Origin: Bacteroidales bacterium
GTDB taxonomy: Bacteria > Bacteroidota > Bacteroidia > Bacteroidales > F082
DNA length: 52,382 nt
NCBI GenBank assembly: GCA_016290215.1
Contig: JAEETH010000019.1
Location: forward strand, 1-52,382
Reading direction: 5' to 3'
Shown here one piece after another: positions 16,138 to 24,400 of this stretch. The first letter of the stretch is position 1; each line of letters opens with the position of its first letter. The notes under the pieces were generated by a model. The model saw only the letters and a program-made list of their open reading frames with translations. It did no database searches and was not told where the DNA came from. Both the position numbers and the translations under genes were made by a program.

Positions 16138-18966
16138 ATGAAAAAACTATTCATCTTATTGATGGCGTGTTTCTGCATTGCCAGTGCTCATGCTGCTTTT
16201 CTGAGAAACATCCCTATGACTGTAAACCAACCCGATGGTACCGTTTTGCATTGTTATGCCTCGGGAGATGAGTTTTTCAACTTCCTACACGACAGCAATG
16301 GCTATACCATTATTCAGCATCCCGAAACGGGGTATTATGTTTATGCCGAAAAACGGAATGGCAAATTGGTGGCCACAAACCACGTTGCTGGCGTTTGCGA
16401 CCCGGCAAGCAAGGGTCTTGAGCCATACACTGTCATCTCACCTGAAGAATGGACGGCGAGAAGACAAGCTCGGCAAATGTCCGACAAGCATCCCCAAAAC
16501 CGCGAAGCCAACCACGGCACACTCAACAACCTATCGATATTCATCCGTTTCGCCGATGAAACAGAATTCACCAATTCCTACTCCTCCATCGACAACATGT
16601 TCAACGACGTGTCGGAAAATGCCATTTCCATGAGGTCTTATTTCCGTGCGGCTTCCTACGGTGCCATCGAGATTCCAACCACTTTCTATCCCGGACACGA
16701 TGGTGAGAATATCATTTCCTACCAAGACATTTATCCCCGCAATTATTATCAACCTTATTATTCGAGCACAAATCCAAACGGTTATCATGGTGACGCTGAA
16801 GGTTGGGAACGCGAGTTTTCCTTGTTGGAAAGAGCCATTAATTATGTCAACGACAACTACCCGATACCTTCCGATCTGAACATCGATTATGACGACGACG
16901 GCCTTGTTGACAACATTTGTTTCATCATAAAAGGTGATGTGGACTCATGGTCCTCTTTGCTTTGGCCTCACCAATGGTGGTTCTACGATAGAACGGTCTA
17001 CATCAATGGAAAACAGGCATATAACTTCAATTTCCAATTATCCAATGCCACTGACTATTTCAACACTTCAGTGCTGTGCCACGAGATGAACCATTCATTG
17101 GGCGCACCTGATTTGTATCATTATGCTGGACAAATGTTCGTATTTCCGGTAGGACCTTGGGATTTGATGGATAGCAACGCCACACCGCCTCAACATTGTG
17201 GAGCCTATATGAAGATGAAATACGGGCATTGGATTGATGAAATCCCTGAAATCGCACAAGCTGGAACTTATACCCTAAACCCTATCAGTTCAGCTACGCC
17301 GACCAATGTGGCTTACAAGATACAGTCAAACGATCCCAACCAATTTTATGTGCTAGAATATAGAGACAACACTTCGTTGTTTGAGTCATCGTTGCCTGGG
17401 TCTGGACTTCTCGTTTACCGTATCGATACCCGTTTCAATGGTAACCAAAATTACAACCCGAGTAGTGGCATTTACGATGAAATTTACCTTTTTAGGCCTG
17501 GAGGATCAGCCACGTCGAATGGCAATCTAAATAACGCATATTTCAGTTCGGACGTCAACAGGACCGAATTCAGCGCATCTACAAATCCCCGTCCGTTTCT
17601 CACCAATGGCGCTGCCGACAATAGCCTCAGGATATACAATATCTCAAGTGCAGACAGCACGATTTCTTTCTCATACGGCAGTGAATGTGAGCCTCCAACC
17701 CATCTCGTTGCCACTGTTGAAGGCAATGATGTGACATTGTCGTGGGATACAGTTACCAATGCCTTGTCATACAATGTTTTCAGGAACGGAACACTTATCG
17801 GCACTACTGATGAAACAACGTATTTAGACAGCGAGGTTGACGCTGGTTTTTATACCTATTATTTGAGAAGCATGGATACCTACGGAATGGCATCTAATCC
17901 TTCGGAAACGGCCACTGTGTCTGTTATGTTGGAAGGTAACGTCATCGTCGGTGATGGAAGCTTAGCTGCCAACACTTTGCTTCCGAGCAATTCGTATTAC
18001 AACTATTCACTCACCCAACAAATCTATACCGCTGATGAGATAGGCGAAGCAGGTTTCATTACTGGAATAGCTTTCTACCTTGATGGAGCTGAAGATACTC
18101 GCACCTTCGACTTATATATGAAGAGCACGTCAAAGAGTGTCTTCTCCAGCGCTACCGATTGGGATACCCTATCCGATGCCAACAAGGTGTTTAGTGGTAG
18201 CGTCGCTCTGGCAGCCAATGCTTGGAACTTGATTCCTTTCGACACCACATTTATCTATGATGGTACATCCAACATTGTCCTTGTTACCGATGACAATACC
18301 GGTTCAGACAGCACAACCATGTCATTCAGAGTTTTCGATGCCCCGAACCAAGCCATTAGCGTTTGCAGCGAAGAAACGAACTTTGATCCAGTGACGCCTC
18401 AAGCATCTTATTATCAGGCTGCCGACCTGCTTGCAGTAAAGAACCAAATCATTCTCACCAAGGAGCCATTCCCGACAGACCTTTACAACATTACGGCTAC
18501 TGCCCTTCCTGCCGAAGCCGGCACTGTGAGCGGAGGAGGACTCTACAGATTTGGCGAGACCTGCACAGTGACCGCCACACCGATTGCTGACGACTACTCC
18601 TTCGACAATTGGACCCAAAATGGAGAGGTGGTTTCCACAGAGGCTTCTTATTCCTTCATGGTCATCAGCGATGTGGATTTAGTGGCCAACTTCTCAGAGG
18701 TGTTATCGATTGGAGACGAAAGCAGTGCCGATGCTTTGACAGGCTCAAAGACCTTCGGTTTCATTAATGACAGTGGCAACCTCTGCATTTTAGGCATCGA
18801 AGGTGAGGCCACGTTGCAAGTCGTCGATGTCATGGGCCGCATCCTCAACAGTGAAAACTTCAATGGTAGCTACGAGAAGCGTCTTGATGTCGTCCCTGGC
18901 GTCTACATGCTCCGCCTCATCAATGGAAACAATGTTAAGGTACAGAAGATTGTAATAAGTAGATGA
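16138..18966 (+). CDS. secreted M6-family metalloprotease with FN3 and T9SS tail
   Basis: 942 residues. Signal peptide 1-19 (LFILLMACFCIASAHA). A propeptide-like segment (FNFLHDSNGYTIIQ) of M6 proteases follows. Zinc site HEMNH at 315-319 within the longer CHEMNHSLGAPDLYHY, plus the downstream WDLMDSNATPP turn. After the catalytic domain come an FN3-like domain (about 520-600), an all-beta region (about 600-775), an InlB-B-like repeat (YNITATALPAEAGTVSGGG and NWTQNGEVV) and a C-terminal sorting domain ending in GVYMLRLINGN and QKIVISR. It is likely exported by T9SS and digests proteins outside the cell. It starts 20 bases after the DUF389 gene, but no separate promoter was recognised. Confidence 0.92.
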   Translation: MKKLFILLMACFCIASAHAAFLRNIPMTVNQPDGTVLHCYASGDEFFNFLHDSNGYTIIQHPETGYYVYAEKRNGKLVATNHVAGVCDPASKGLEPYTVISPEEWTARRQARQMSDKHPQNREANHGTLNNLSIFIRFADETEFTNSYSSIDNMFNDVSENAISMRSYFRAASYGAIEIPTTFYPGHDGENIISYQDIYPRNYYQPYYSSTNPNGYHGDAEGWEREFSLLERAINYVNDNYPIPSDLNIDYDDDGLVDNICFIIKGDVDSWSSLLWPHQWWFYDRTVYINGKQAYNFNFQLSNATDYFNTSVLCHEMNHSLGAPDLYHYAGQMFVFPVGPWDLMDSNATPPQHCGAYMKMKYGHWIDEIPEIAQAGTYTLNPISSATPTNVAYKIQSNDPNQFYVLEYRDNTSLFESSLPGSGLLVYRIDTRFNGNQNYNPSSGIYDEIYLFRPGGSATSNGNLNNAYFSSDVNRTEFSASTNPRPFLTNGAADNSLRIYNISSADSTISFSYGSECEPPTHLVATVEGNDVTLSWDTVTNALSYNVFRNGTLIGTTDETTYLDSEVDAGFYTYYLRSMDTYGMASNPSETATVSVMLEGNVIVGDGSLAANTLLPSNSYYNYSLTQQIYTADEIGEAGFITGIAFYLDGAEDTRTFDLYMKSTSKSVFSSATDWDTLSDANKVFSGSVALAANAWNLIPFDTTFIYDGTSNIVLVTDDNTGSDSTTMSFRVFDAPNQAISVCSEETNFDPVTPQASYYQAADLLAVKNQIILTKEPFPTDLYNITATALPAEAGTVSGGGLYRFGETCTVTATPIADDYSFDNWTQNGEVVSTEASYSFMVISDVDLVANFSEVLSIGDESSADALTGSKTFGFINDSGNLCILGIEGEATLQVVDVMGRILNSENFNGSYEKRLDVVPGVYMLRLINGNNVKVQKIVISR

Positions 18967-18999
18967 GCAAATATAGTTTACAAAAAGGTAAGAGAATTT

Positions 19000-19062
19000 G
19001 GCCGTCAGCAGTCAGCCATGATGCCACCAGGCTGATAGCTGACGGCTGATAGCTTACAGCCA
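19000..19062. repeat. imperfect inverted repeat after the M6 protease gene
   Basis: GGCCGTCAGCAGTCAGCC and GGCTGATAGCTGACGGC are reverse complements with few mismatches, followed by GGCTGATAGCTTACAGCC. It may act as a terminator for the plus-strand protease, but lacks a T-run. Confidence 0.5.
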
Positions 19063-19108
19063 AGAATACTGTACATTATTTTAAACGATTACTTATAATA
19101 ACAATTGA

Positions 19109-19168
19109 GGGTAAAGAAACGAAAAGCAGGGACGGACCAAAAGGCCTGTTCCCGCTTTCATTTTACCC
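19109..19168 (-). terminator. long hairpin downstream of tRNA-Ala(CGC)
   Basis: GGGTAAAGAAACGAAAAGCA and the complementary arm TGTTCCCGCTTTCATTTTAC form an imperfect stem of over 20 bp. It lies 3' of the minus-strand tRNA and between it and the plus-strand M6 protease. Confidence 0.5.
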
Positions 19169-19196
19169 TAAGGCTCTTTGTAAACCACCGGTTTCG

Positions 19197-19269
19197 TGGA
19201 GATTACCGGACTCGAACCGGCCACCTTCAGATTGCGAACCTGACGTTCTACCAGATGAACTAAATCCCC
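19197..19269 (-). tRNA. tRNA-Ala, anticodon CGC
   Basis: A complete cloverleaf of 73 bases. Acceptor GGGGATT/AATCTCC includes the G3-U70 wobble that marks tRNA-Ala; D stem GTTC/GAAC; anticodon stem TCAGG/TCTGA with loop TTCGCAA (anticodon CGC, codon GCG); T arm GCCGG-TTCGAGT-CCGGT; discriminator A73. The CCA end is not encoded. The D stem is GTTC rather than the commoner GCTC. Confidence 0.88.
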
Positions 19270-19280
19270 AATTGAGAGTG

Positions 19281-19288
19281 CAAAAATA
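19281..19288 (-). promoter_or_regulatory. -7 box of tRNA-Ala(CGC) promoter
   Basis: Minus-strand TATTTTTG, 11 bases upstream of the mature 5' end. Confidence 0.6.
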
Positions 19289-19371
19289 CAATAAAATTGC
19301 TTATCAGGACAATCCAGAAAGAAATTATTTACAATCTACCCAAAACACTTACTTCTTTGAAGAATAAAGCG

Positions 19372-19379
19372 TATTTTTG
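19372..19379 (+). promoter_or_regulatory. -7 box of the leader-ORF/choline-kinase-like operon
   Basis: TATTTTTG, matching TAnnTTTG. It would give a leader of about 90 bases before the kinase start, containing the hairpin and short ORF described next. Confidence 0.6.
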
Positions 19380-19402
19380 CCCACCATTAAAAGCAGTCCT
19401 GA

Positions 19403-19422
19403 CCCTTCTTATAAGGGGGAGG
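19403..19422 (+). promoter_or_regulatory. hairpin abutting an unusually strong Shine-Dalgarno
   Basis: CCCTT (19403-19407), loop CTTAT, AAGGG (19413-19417) form a 5-bp stem whose 3' arm runs into GGGGGAGG (19415-19422), 2 bases before ATG 19425. Strong Shine-Dalgarno sequences are uncommon in Bacteroidota, so this one may be a regulated ribosome site. Confidence 0.5.
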
Positions 19423-19424
19423 AA

Positions 19425-19478
19425 ATGCCCACAGTTATTCAAAAAGACATTAATTCATTAAAATTCATACTACAATGA
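19425..19478 (+). CDS. 17-residue leader ORF overlapping the choline-kinase-like gene
   Basis: ATG CCC ACA ... CAA TGA encodes MPTVIQKDINSLKFILQ. It is preceded by a GGGGGAGG ribosome site. Its TGA (19476-19478) overlaps the kinase ATG (19475-19477) as ATGA, the typical arrangement for translational coupling. No codon run suggests amino-acid attenuation. It could be a real leader peptide or a ribosome-loading device; alternatively the site is fortuitous. No homology was recognised. Confidence 0.45.
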   Translation: MPTVIQKDINSLKFILQ

Positions 19479-20347
19479 CTATTGAAGACTACATCCTTTT
19501 TAGAGTGAATGCCCTACTCCATGCCCACGATGCCAAAATCGTGATGCGCTTAGAAGGCGGCATGAGCAACTACACTTACGTTGTTGAATGTCAAGGTAAA
19601 AAATACACCTATCGTGTACCTGGCAAGTTTGCCGAAAAGTTCGTCGACCGCGAAGAAGAATGGGCCAACATCCAGGAGGTCAACCGCTTGGGATTAAACA
19701 ACATCACGGAATATGTGGAAATCCGATCGGGTGAGAAACTGGCCGAGTATGTGGAAGGCACCATCTTGAGCACCACTGACGTGGTTTCCTACAACGAGAT
19801 GTCGGTGAAAGCGCTGAAGAAAATCCACAACTCCGACATGAAATTCAAGGACTATAACGCTTTTGGCCGCCTCGATGCCGACCAAAACTACTGCCTCGAA
19901 ACGGGCTATGTCTTTCCTCAGGAATACCTCGACCTCCGCAAGAAGCTCGATGACATCCGTGCCACGCAAACCAACGTGCCCAAGGTGCCCTGCCACTGCG
20001 ACTATCAGCCCACCAACCTCGTCATCAGCGGTGATAAACTCTATGTTTTGGACTGGGAGTTTGCCGGCATGAACGACCCGTTCTACGACATCGCTTGTTA
20101 CGGCAATGTGGGCTTCGACAAGGCCTTGTCGTTATTAGAGGCCTACGTAGGTCACAAACCCACGAAGGAGGAATTGCGACGCCTCTATTTCCATCGTGCC
20201 TTCCAATGCCTGCAATGGTTCAACGTGGCCATCTTCAAGGACCGCGTGGGCCTCAGCAAGGACTTGAACATGGACTTTAACGCCGTGGCGTTTATGTTCC
20301 TTGGAATGGCGAAAGACCTTTTGGAGAATTACGATAATCTCAAGTAG
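19475..20347 (+). CDS. choline/ethanolamine-kinase-like phosphotransferase (LicA-like)
   Basis: 290 residues. A glycine-rich nucleotide loop (RLEGGMSNYTYVV, 25-37), the Brenner motif H174-C-D176 with N181 (PCHCDYQPTN), and the metal-binding D193-W-E (VLDWEFAGMNDPFYDIACYG) match choline kinase and LicA-like aminoglycoside-phosphotransferase folds. Such enzymes phosphorylate choline, ethanolamine or related small alcohols in the cytoplasm for phospholipid or surface phosphocholine synthesis. No LicB/LicC partners are adjacent, so the substrate is uncertain. The start overlaps the leader ORF. Convergent with sufT/sufE, with a strong bidirectional hairpin between. Confidence 0.82.
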   Translation: MTIEDYILFRVNALLHAHDAKIVMRLEGGMSNYTYVVECQGKKYTYRVPGKFAEKFVDREEEWANIQEVNRLGLNNITEYVEIRSGEKLAEYVEGTILSTTDVVSYNEMSVKALKKIHNSDMKFKDYNAFGRLDADQNYCLETGYVFPQEYLDLRKKLDDIRATQTNVPKVPCHCDYQPTNLVISGDKLYVLDWEFAGMNDPFYDIACYGNVGFDKALSLLEAYVGHKPTKEELRRLYFHRAFQCLQWFNVAIFKDRVGLSKDLNMDFNAVAFMFLGMAKDLLENYDNLK

Positions 20348-20414
20348 GTTTCAGAAGGCATGTCATCCCTACGCTGGCTTGCGGGCGAGCATGGGATCTA
20401 TGGCTTCTGAAACC
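20348..20414. repeat. inverted repeat of the mfd-palindrome family
   Basis: GGTTTCAGAAGGCA and TGGCTTCTGAAACC pair at 13 of 14 positions, with inner ATCCC/GGGAT. The core, read on the minus strand (CCATAGATCCC ... AGGGATGACATG), matches the element inside mfd (4494-4550). Confidence 0.65.
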
Positions 20415-20422
20415 GTCAAAAG

Positions 20423-20494
20423 AAAAATCCTGTCCCTCATAGATTCCCACAGCGCACAAACCTCAGCTGGAATGACATGAGAGACAGGATTTTT
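20423..20494. terminator. bidirectional terminator hairpin carrying the dispersed palindrome
   Basis: AAAAATCCTGTC(C)CTCAT and ATGAG(A)GACAGGATTTTT form an 18-bp arm with one mismatch and give T-runs on both strands. It separates the convergent kinase and sufT. The inner sequence CTCATAGATTCC ... GGAATGACATGAG is the same family as in mfd. Confidence 0.75.
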
Positions 20495-20850
20495 CAATAT
20501 AAGAAGTCCGAAGCGGAAAACGAACCGTACTCTCCATCCAAGCCCAATTCGGCTTTGGCTTCGTCAGAGAGCATGTCGATGCTCCAAACGGGGTCGAAGG
20601 TCAACTCCACATCGACTTTTTTCACGCCCATGATGGCTTGTACGCGATTGCGCACCTCGGCAGGCAGGGTCTCGGCCACGGGACAATTGGGAGCCGTCAC
20701 CGTCATCACTATCTTCACGTTGCCCTCATCATCGACGTCGACACCATAAATCAAATGCAACGTCCAGATGTCGACGGGAATCTCTGGGTCGTAGATGGTC
20801 TTTAGGACTGAAATAACGGTCTCTTTCAAGGTGTTGGTTTCTTCTGTCAT
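20494..20850 (-). CDS. SufT/MIP18-type (DUF59) Fe-S assembly protein
   Basis: 118 residues. The DUF59 domain is complete: YDPEIPV at 20-26, the IYGVDV strand, and the conserved cysteine C56 in TAPNCPVAETLP. These proteins help mature Fe-S proteins or bind clusters in the cytoplasm. The start ATG overlaps the SufE stop as ATGA (20847-20850), so the two are translationally coupled. The product ends with a short unconserved tail rich in Ser and Asp. The coupling with sufE supports an Fe-S role here. Confidence 0.88.
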   Translation of the reverse strand: MTEETNTLKETVISVLKTIYDPEIPVDIWTLHLIYGVDVDDEGNVKIVMTVTAPNCPVAETLPAEVRNRVQAIMGVKKVDVELTFDPVWSIDMLSDEAKAELGLDGEYGSFSASDFLY

Positions 20851-21275
20851 ACCTGTTCCTCCTTCAATTTAAATGCTTCTGCATAGAGTAACATTTGCTT
20901 CAACATGGCCAACAAACCGTTGGAACGCGTAGGCGACAAATGTTCCTTCAGCCCTATTTCGTCCAAAAACGAAAGGTCGGCGGCAAGGATGTCTTCTGGA
21001 GTTTGTCCCGAAAACACTCTTATTAATAGGTTTACAATGCCTTTGGTGATAACCGCGTCGCTGTCGGCGCTGTAATACACTTTGCCGTCCTTCAACTCGG
21101 CATTGAGCCAAACGCGCGACTGGCAACCATTGATGAGGTGCGCCTCGTCGCGGTATTTGTCGTCGATGATGGGACATTCCTTCCCCATCTCAATAAGCAT
21201 AGCGTAGCGATCCATCCAGTCGTCGAACATGGAGAAGTCTTCCACGATGCTATCTTGTATTTCCTTGATGGTCAT
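20847..21275 (-). CDS. sufE: SufE-family sulfur acceptor protein
   Basis: 142 residues from ATG 21275. The active-site loop is LINGCQSRVW with C51, matching the SufE cysteine that receives persulfide from SufS. SFLDEIGLKEHLSPTRSNG is the conserved C-terminal helix region. An apparent upstream extension would overlap the -7 box, so the ATG at 21275 was chosen. SufS and the SufBCD scaffold are not in the window. Together with the coupled SufT gene it forms a two-gene Fe-S biogenesis operon. Confidence 0.92.
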   Translation of the reverse strand: MTIKEIQDSIVEDFSMFDDWMDRYAMLIEMGKECPIIDDKYRDEAHLINGCQSRVWLNAELKDGKVYYSADSDAVITKGIVNLLIRVFSGQTPEDILAADLSFLDEIGLKEHLSPTRSNGLLAMLKQMLLYAEAFKLKEEQV

Positions 21276-21294
21276 ATCATGTAATTTTGAGTTG

Positions 21295-21302
21295 CAAAAA
21301 TA
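21295..21302 (-). promoter_or_regulatory. -7 box of sufE-sufT promoter
   Basis: Minus-strand TATTTTTG, about 20 bases before the sufE ATG. Confidence 0.6.
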
Positions 21303-21316
21303 CAAAAAAAAGCTGG

Positions 21317-21355
21317 ATTGCTTCTTCCGTCTTCACGGAATGAGGCCTCGCAATG
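21317..21355. repeat. dispersed repeat, copy 1 of the ATTGCTTCTTCCG family
   Basis: ATTGCTTCTTCCGTCTTCACGGAATGAGGCCTCGCAATG; a second copy is at 29901-29939. It contains a small CCGT/CACGG hairpin and outer ATTGC/GCAAT arms. Confidence 0.6.
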
Positions 21356-21375
21356 ACGCGAAGCAACAAAAAAGA

Positions 21376-21400
21376 AAGGCAACCCTTTCGGATTGCCTTC
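21376..21400 (-). terminator. rho-independent terminator of the giant adhesin gene
   Basis: AAGGCAACCC, loop TTTCG, GATTGCCTT. T/A-rich tracts flank it on both sides; on the minus strand the run TTTCTTTTTT follows the stem, 58 bases past the adhesin stop codon. Confidence 0.7.
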
Positions 21401-21414
21401 CCTTTTTTTTCGGT

Positions 21415-21443
21415 TGTAGAGACGCAATGATTGCGTCTCTACA
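21415..21443. repeat. near-perfect palindrome TGTAGAGACGCAAT-G-ATTGCGTCTCTACA
   Basis: Fourteen-base perfect arms around a single central G. It lies just 3' of the giant adhesin gene and upstream of the terminator hairpin with respect to minus-strand transcription. A generic dispersed palindrome; a role in mRNA 3' end stability is possible. Confidence 0.7.
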
Positions 21444-21457
21444 TTAACCGATGTCAA

Positions 21458-24400
21458 TTAGTGCATGACAGTGACACGCTTCACGGTCACACCTTCGTTG
21501 GTGTAAACGCGGACCATGTACATGCCAGTGTTGAACTGAGCCATGTTCAGGATGTACTCATCTTGATCAAGCTCGGTGTCGAACACCACCTGGCCGAGGA
21601 CGCTCACCACAGTGATGCGTTCCATGCCCTTGGCTTGGATGGTCACGTTACCCTTCGTCGGGTTCGGGAAGAGGTTCACATTGTCGCTGTTCTCACCGAT
21701 GCCGGTGACACCAACCATGACGTAGTTGACTTCAGGATCGATGCCAGAGATGGCAGGTTCAGATTCGCAACCGTCAGCGTAGACGGCGGTCACCTGATAG
21801 TAGTACGTGCCAGCCTCAGGAGTATCGAAGTACTCAGTCACGTCACCAGGAACAGTGCCGATGAGTTCGTATTCGACTCCATCAACAGAACGGTAGATGT
21901 TGTAAGCAACGATTTCACCGTCGCGGTTGCCCATGCCACGGACATTCAGTTCAACGTCGTCGATATTCAGACGGAACATGTCGGTGCAGTTGAAGTGGCG
22001 GATGGCGATATAGCCAGTCATGCCAGCATAGTCGCTCAGGTCGACAGTGTACTGATACCAAGTACCAGCGCGGTTGCCACCATCGCGGGTGTCTCTCGTC
22101 ATGGCGCCAGTGCTCTTAGCTGACATCGTCCACTCTTGGATGGTGGTGAAGTCGGAAGCATTGGTGTTGCCAGAGGTTGAGATAGCCACGCCGAAGTGTT
22201 CAGCAGCCCATGAGGCATCCTGAGCGCAAGCCCAGAAGGTCAATGTGCCACCGAGGGTCACTTGAGGCGAAACGAGGTAGTTGTCAGGATAGAGGGCGCT
22301 GCTGGTGTAAGAAGCTGAGGTAGCCCAAGAATCACCACCGTGGGCGATATTCTCGTCCCAACCAACTTCAATCCAGTTCAAGGTGTACCAGTCGTTACCG
22401 TCGCCGTCGGCGTCGATAGTCGTCCAGTCGGCAGGAATTTCCTGACCGCTCACGCCTTCGAAGCCCTCTGCGAACGAGCTGTACTCTTCAGGAGTCGGAG
22501 GTTCGGGTTGTTCAGCCCAGTAGAGGTGGACTTGGTCGAACTCGTTGTTCACTTCAGCGAACAGAGGAGCGCCAGCTTCGCATTCGTCGACGACTTCGCC
22601 GTTGGTGCTCATGCACACCGGGCAACCCATCGAGAAGTAGTAGTTGGTGTCGGACAGGATCTGCGGGCCAGGATAGATCGGGCGGACGCAGTAGACGTGC
22701 TCGCCAAATTCACCGAGGTGGTCATACTCACGTACATCGGGACCAACGATATCGAGGTATTCGCCATCTTGAGTGATGAGGAAGCCGATGATGTCGGAAG
22801 GAACAACGATGTCGCAGTCGGTCTCGCCTTCACCTTCAGTCTTAGTGAAGTCGATGACGCAAGGCTGTTGTGAATAGTTGGTGATCATAAGGACATAGTA
22901 TTCACCGACCTGAGGCTCATGATAGTTGATGGAGCCGTGGCTGGTGTTGTGCTGATGCTGACCTTCAGGATAGCCGAGATACACATCCTCAGTGTAAGAG
23001 GCGCTGTAGCAGCAGTCCATGATCTTGTCACCAGTCAGGTGAGTGCAAGCATAACCAGAAGTGATTTCCTGCTCGGTGTAGGGACCCCACATGCAGAAGT
23101 CGATGTCTCTGGTGGTGGAAGCATTGTTAGGATCGTGGCCTTCCATGTGGATGACGAAAGGACCACCAGTGTGTATCCTCATGTGGTAGAACGAAGGATT
23201 GTAGGAAGAACCGATGCAACCATCGTCCATGCCTTCTTCTTGAGCCGTGCTGCTGGTGCTGGCGGCTTCGAATTCGATCAAATCAGAGGTGCAGAACGGC
23301 AGTGAGTTGATGCACTGGTCGTTCTCGACTCTAGCGTTGCGGAGAGCAACATCCATGGTGATGGAGAGGTAGTTCTGAGAAGCAACGCCGCTCTTCCATT
23401 CGTTCATACGGTCGAGGATGTCATACTTGCTCAGCAGTGAGAAGTTGTAGGTAGCATCCTGATAGAAGCTTTCAAACTCTTCCATGAAGTTGTTCATGTC
23501 GGAAGCAGGAGTCAGGACAAACTGACCATACTGGGCTTCAGCAGTCAGTGAGAAGCGGCTGTCCTTGCTGATGTTGTAGAGCAAGTAGGCTCTGAGGTCA
23601 ACATTGTCGAGGGCAAGGAAGTTCAGTGTAACACCGTCTTCAGCATACTGGTTGTAGAAGGCGCCACCCGAGACCAAGCTCAGGCCACCACCTCTTTCAA
23701 CATTCATCTCGATGTCGTCGACATTGAGGATGAACTGGTCAGTGCAGTTGAAGTGACGGATAGCAACATAACCGGTTTGGCCAGCGTAGGCGCTCAGGTC
23801 AACGGTGTATTGCGTCCAAGTGGTTTGACGCATGCTGTCGCTGCGGGTGTAGCGTGTCTTAGCGCCTTGGCCCTTAGCAGCGATCGTCCACTCTTGGAGG
23901 GTGGTGAAGTCGGCAGCATTGGTGTTGCCAGTGGTGCTCACGGCCACGCCAAAGTGTTCATGGCAGTAGGAATCGTCTTGACCACAAGCCCAGAAGCTGA
24001 AGGTACCACCGAGGGTCACTTGAGGCGACACTAAGTAGTTGTCAGGAGTCAAAGCTTGATAGGTCTGGTTGGCATACGAACCAGAAATCACGTATGCAAC
24101 AGATTCGTTGTGACCCGTACCAGTCAGATCAACACCAGCGTTATGATAGATACCAGGAGTCATGCTCGAAACCCAGACATTACCGTCGCCATCAGCGTCG
24201 ATATTGGTCCAGCCTTCAGGCATACCATCTTCGCAGTCGTAGCTGAACGAGCTGGCATCACCTTGCGGTTGATCAGGATCGATAGGACCAACCCACTGGT
24301 TGTGACCATGTTCAAACACCCACTCGATGTGGTTGCCTTGTGACTGAGTGCCAACGGTAACTTCGTCGACAGGTCCCCAGTGTTCGCAAGGTTCATACTG

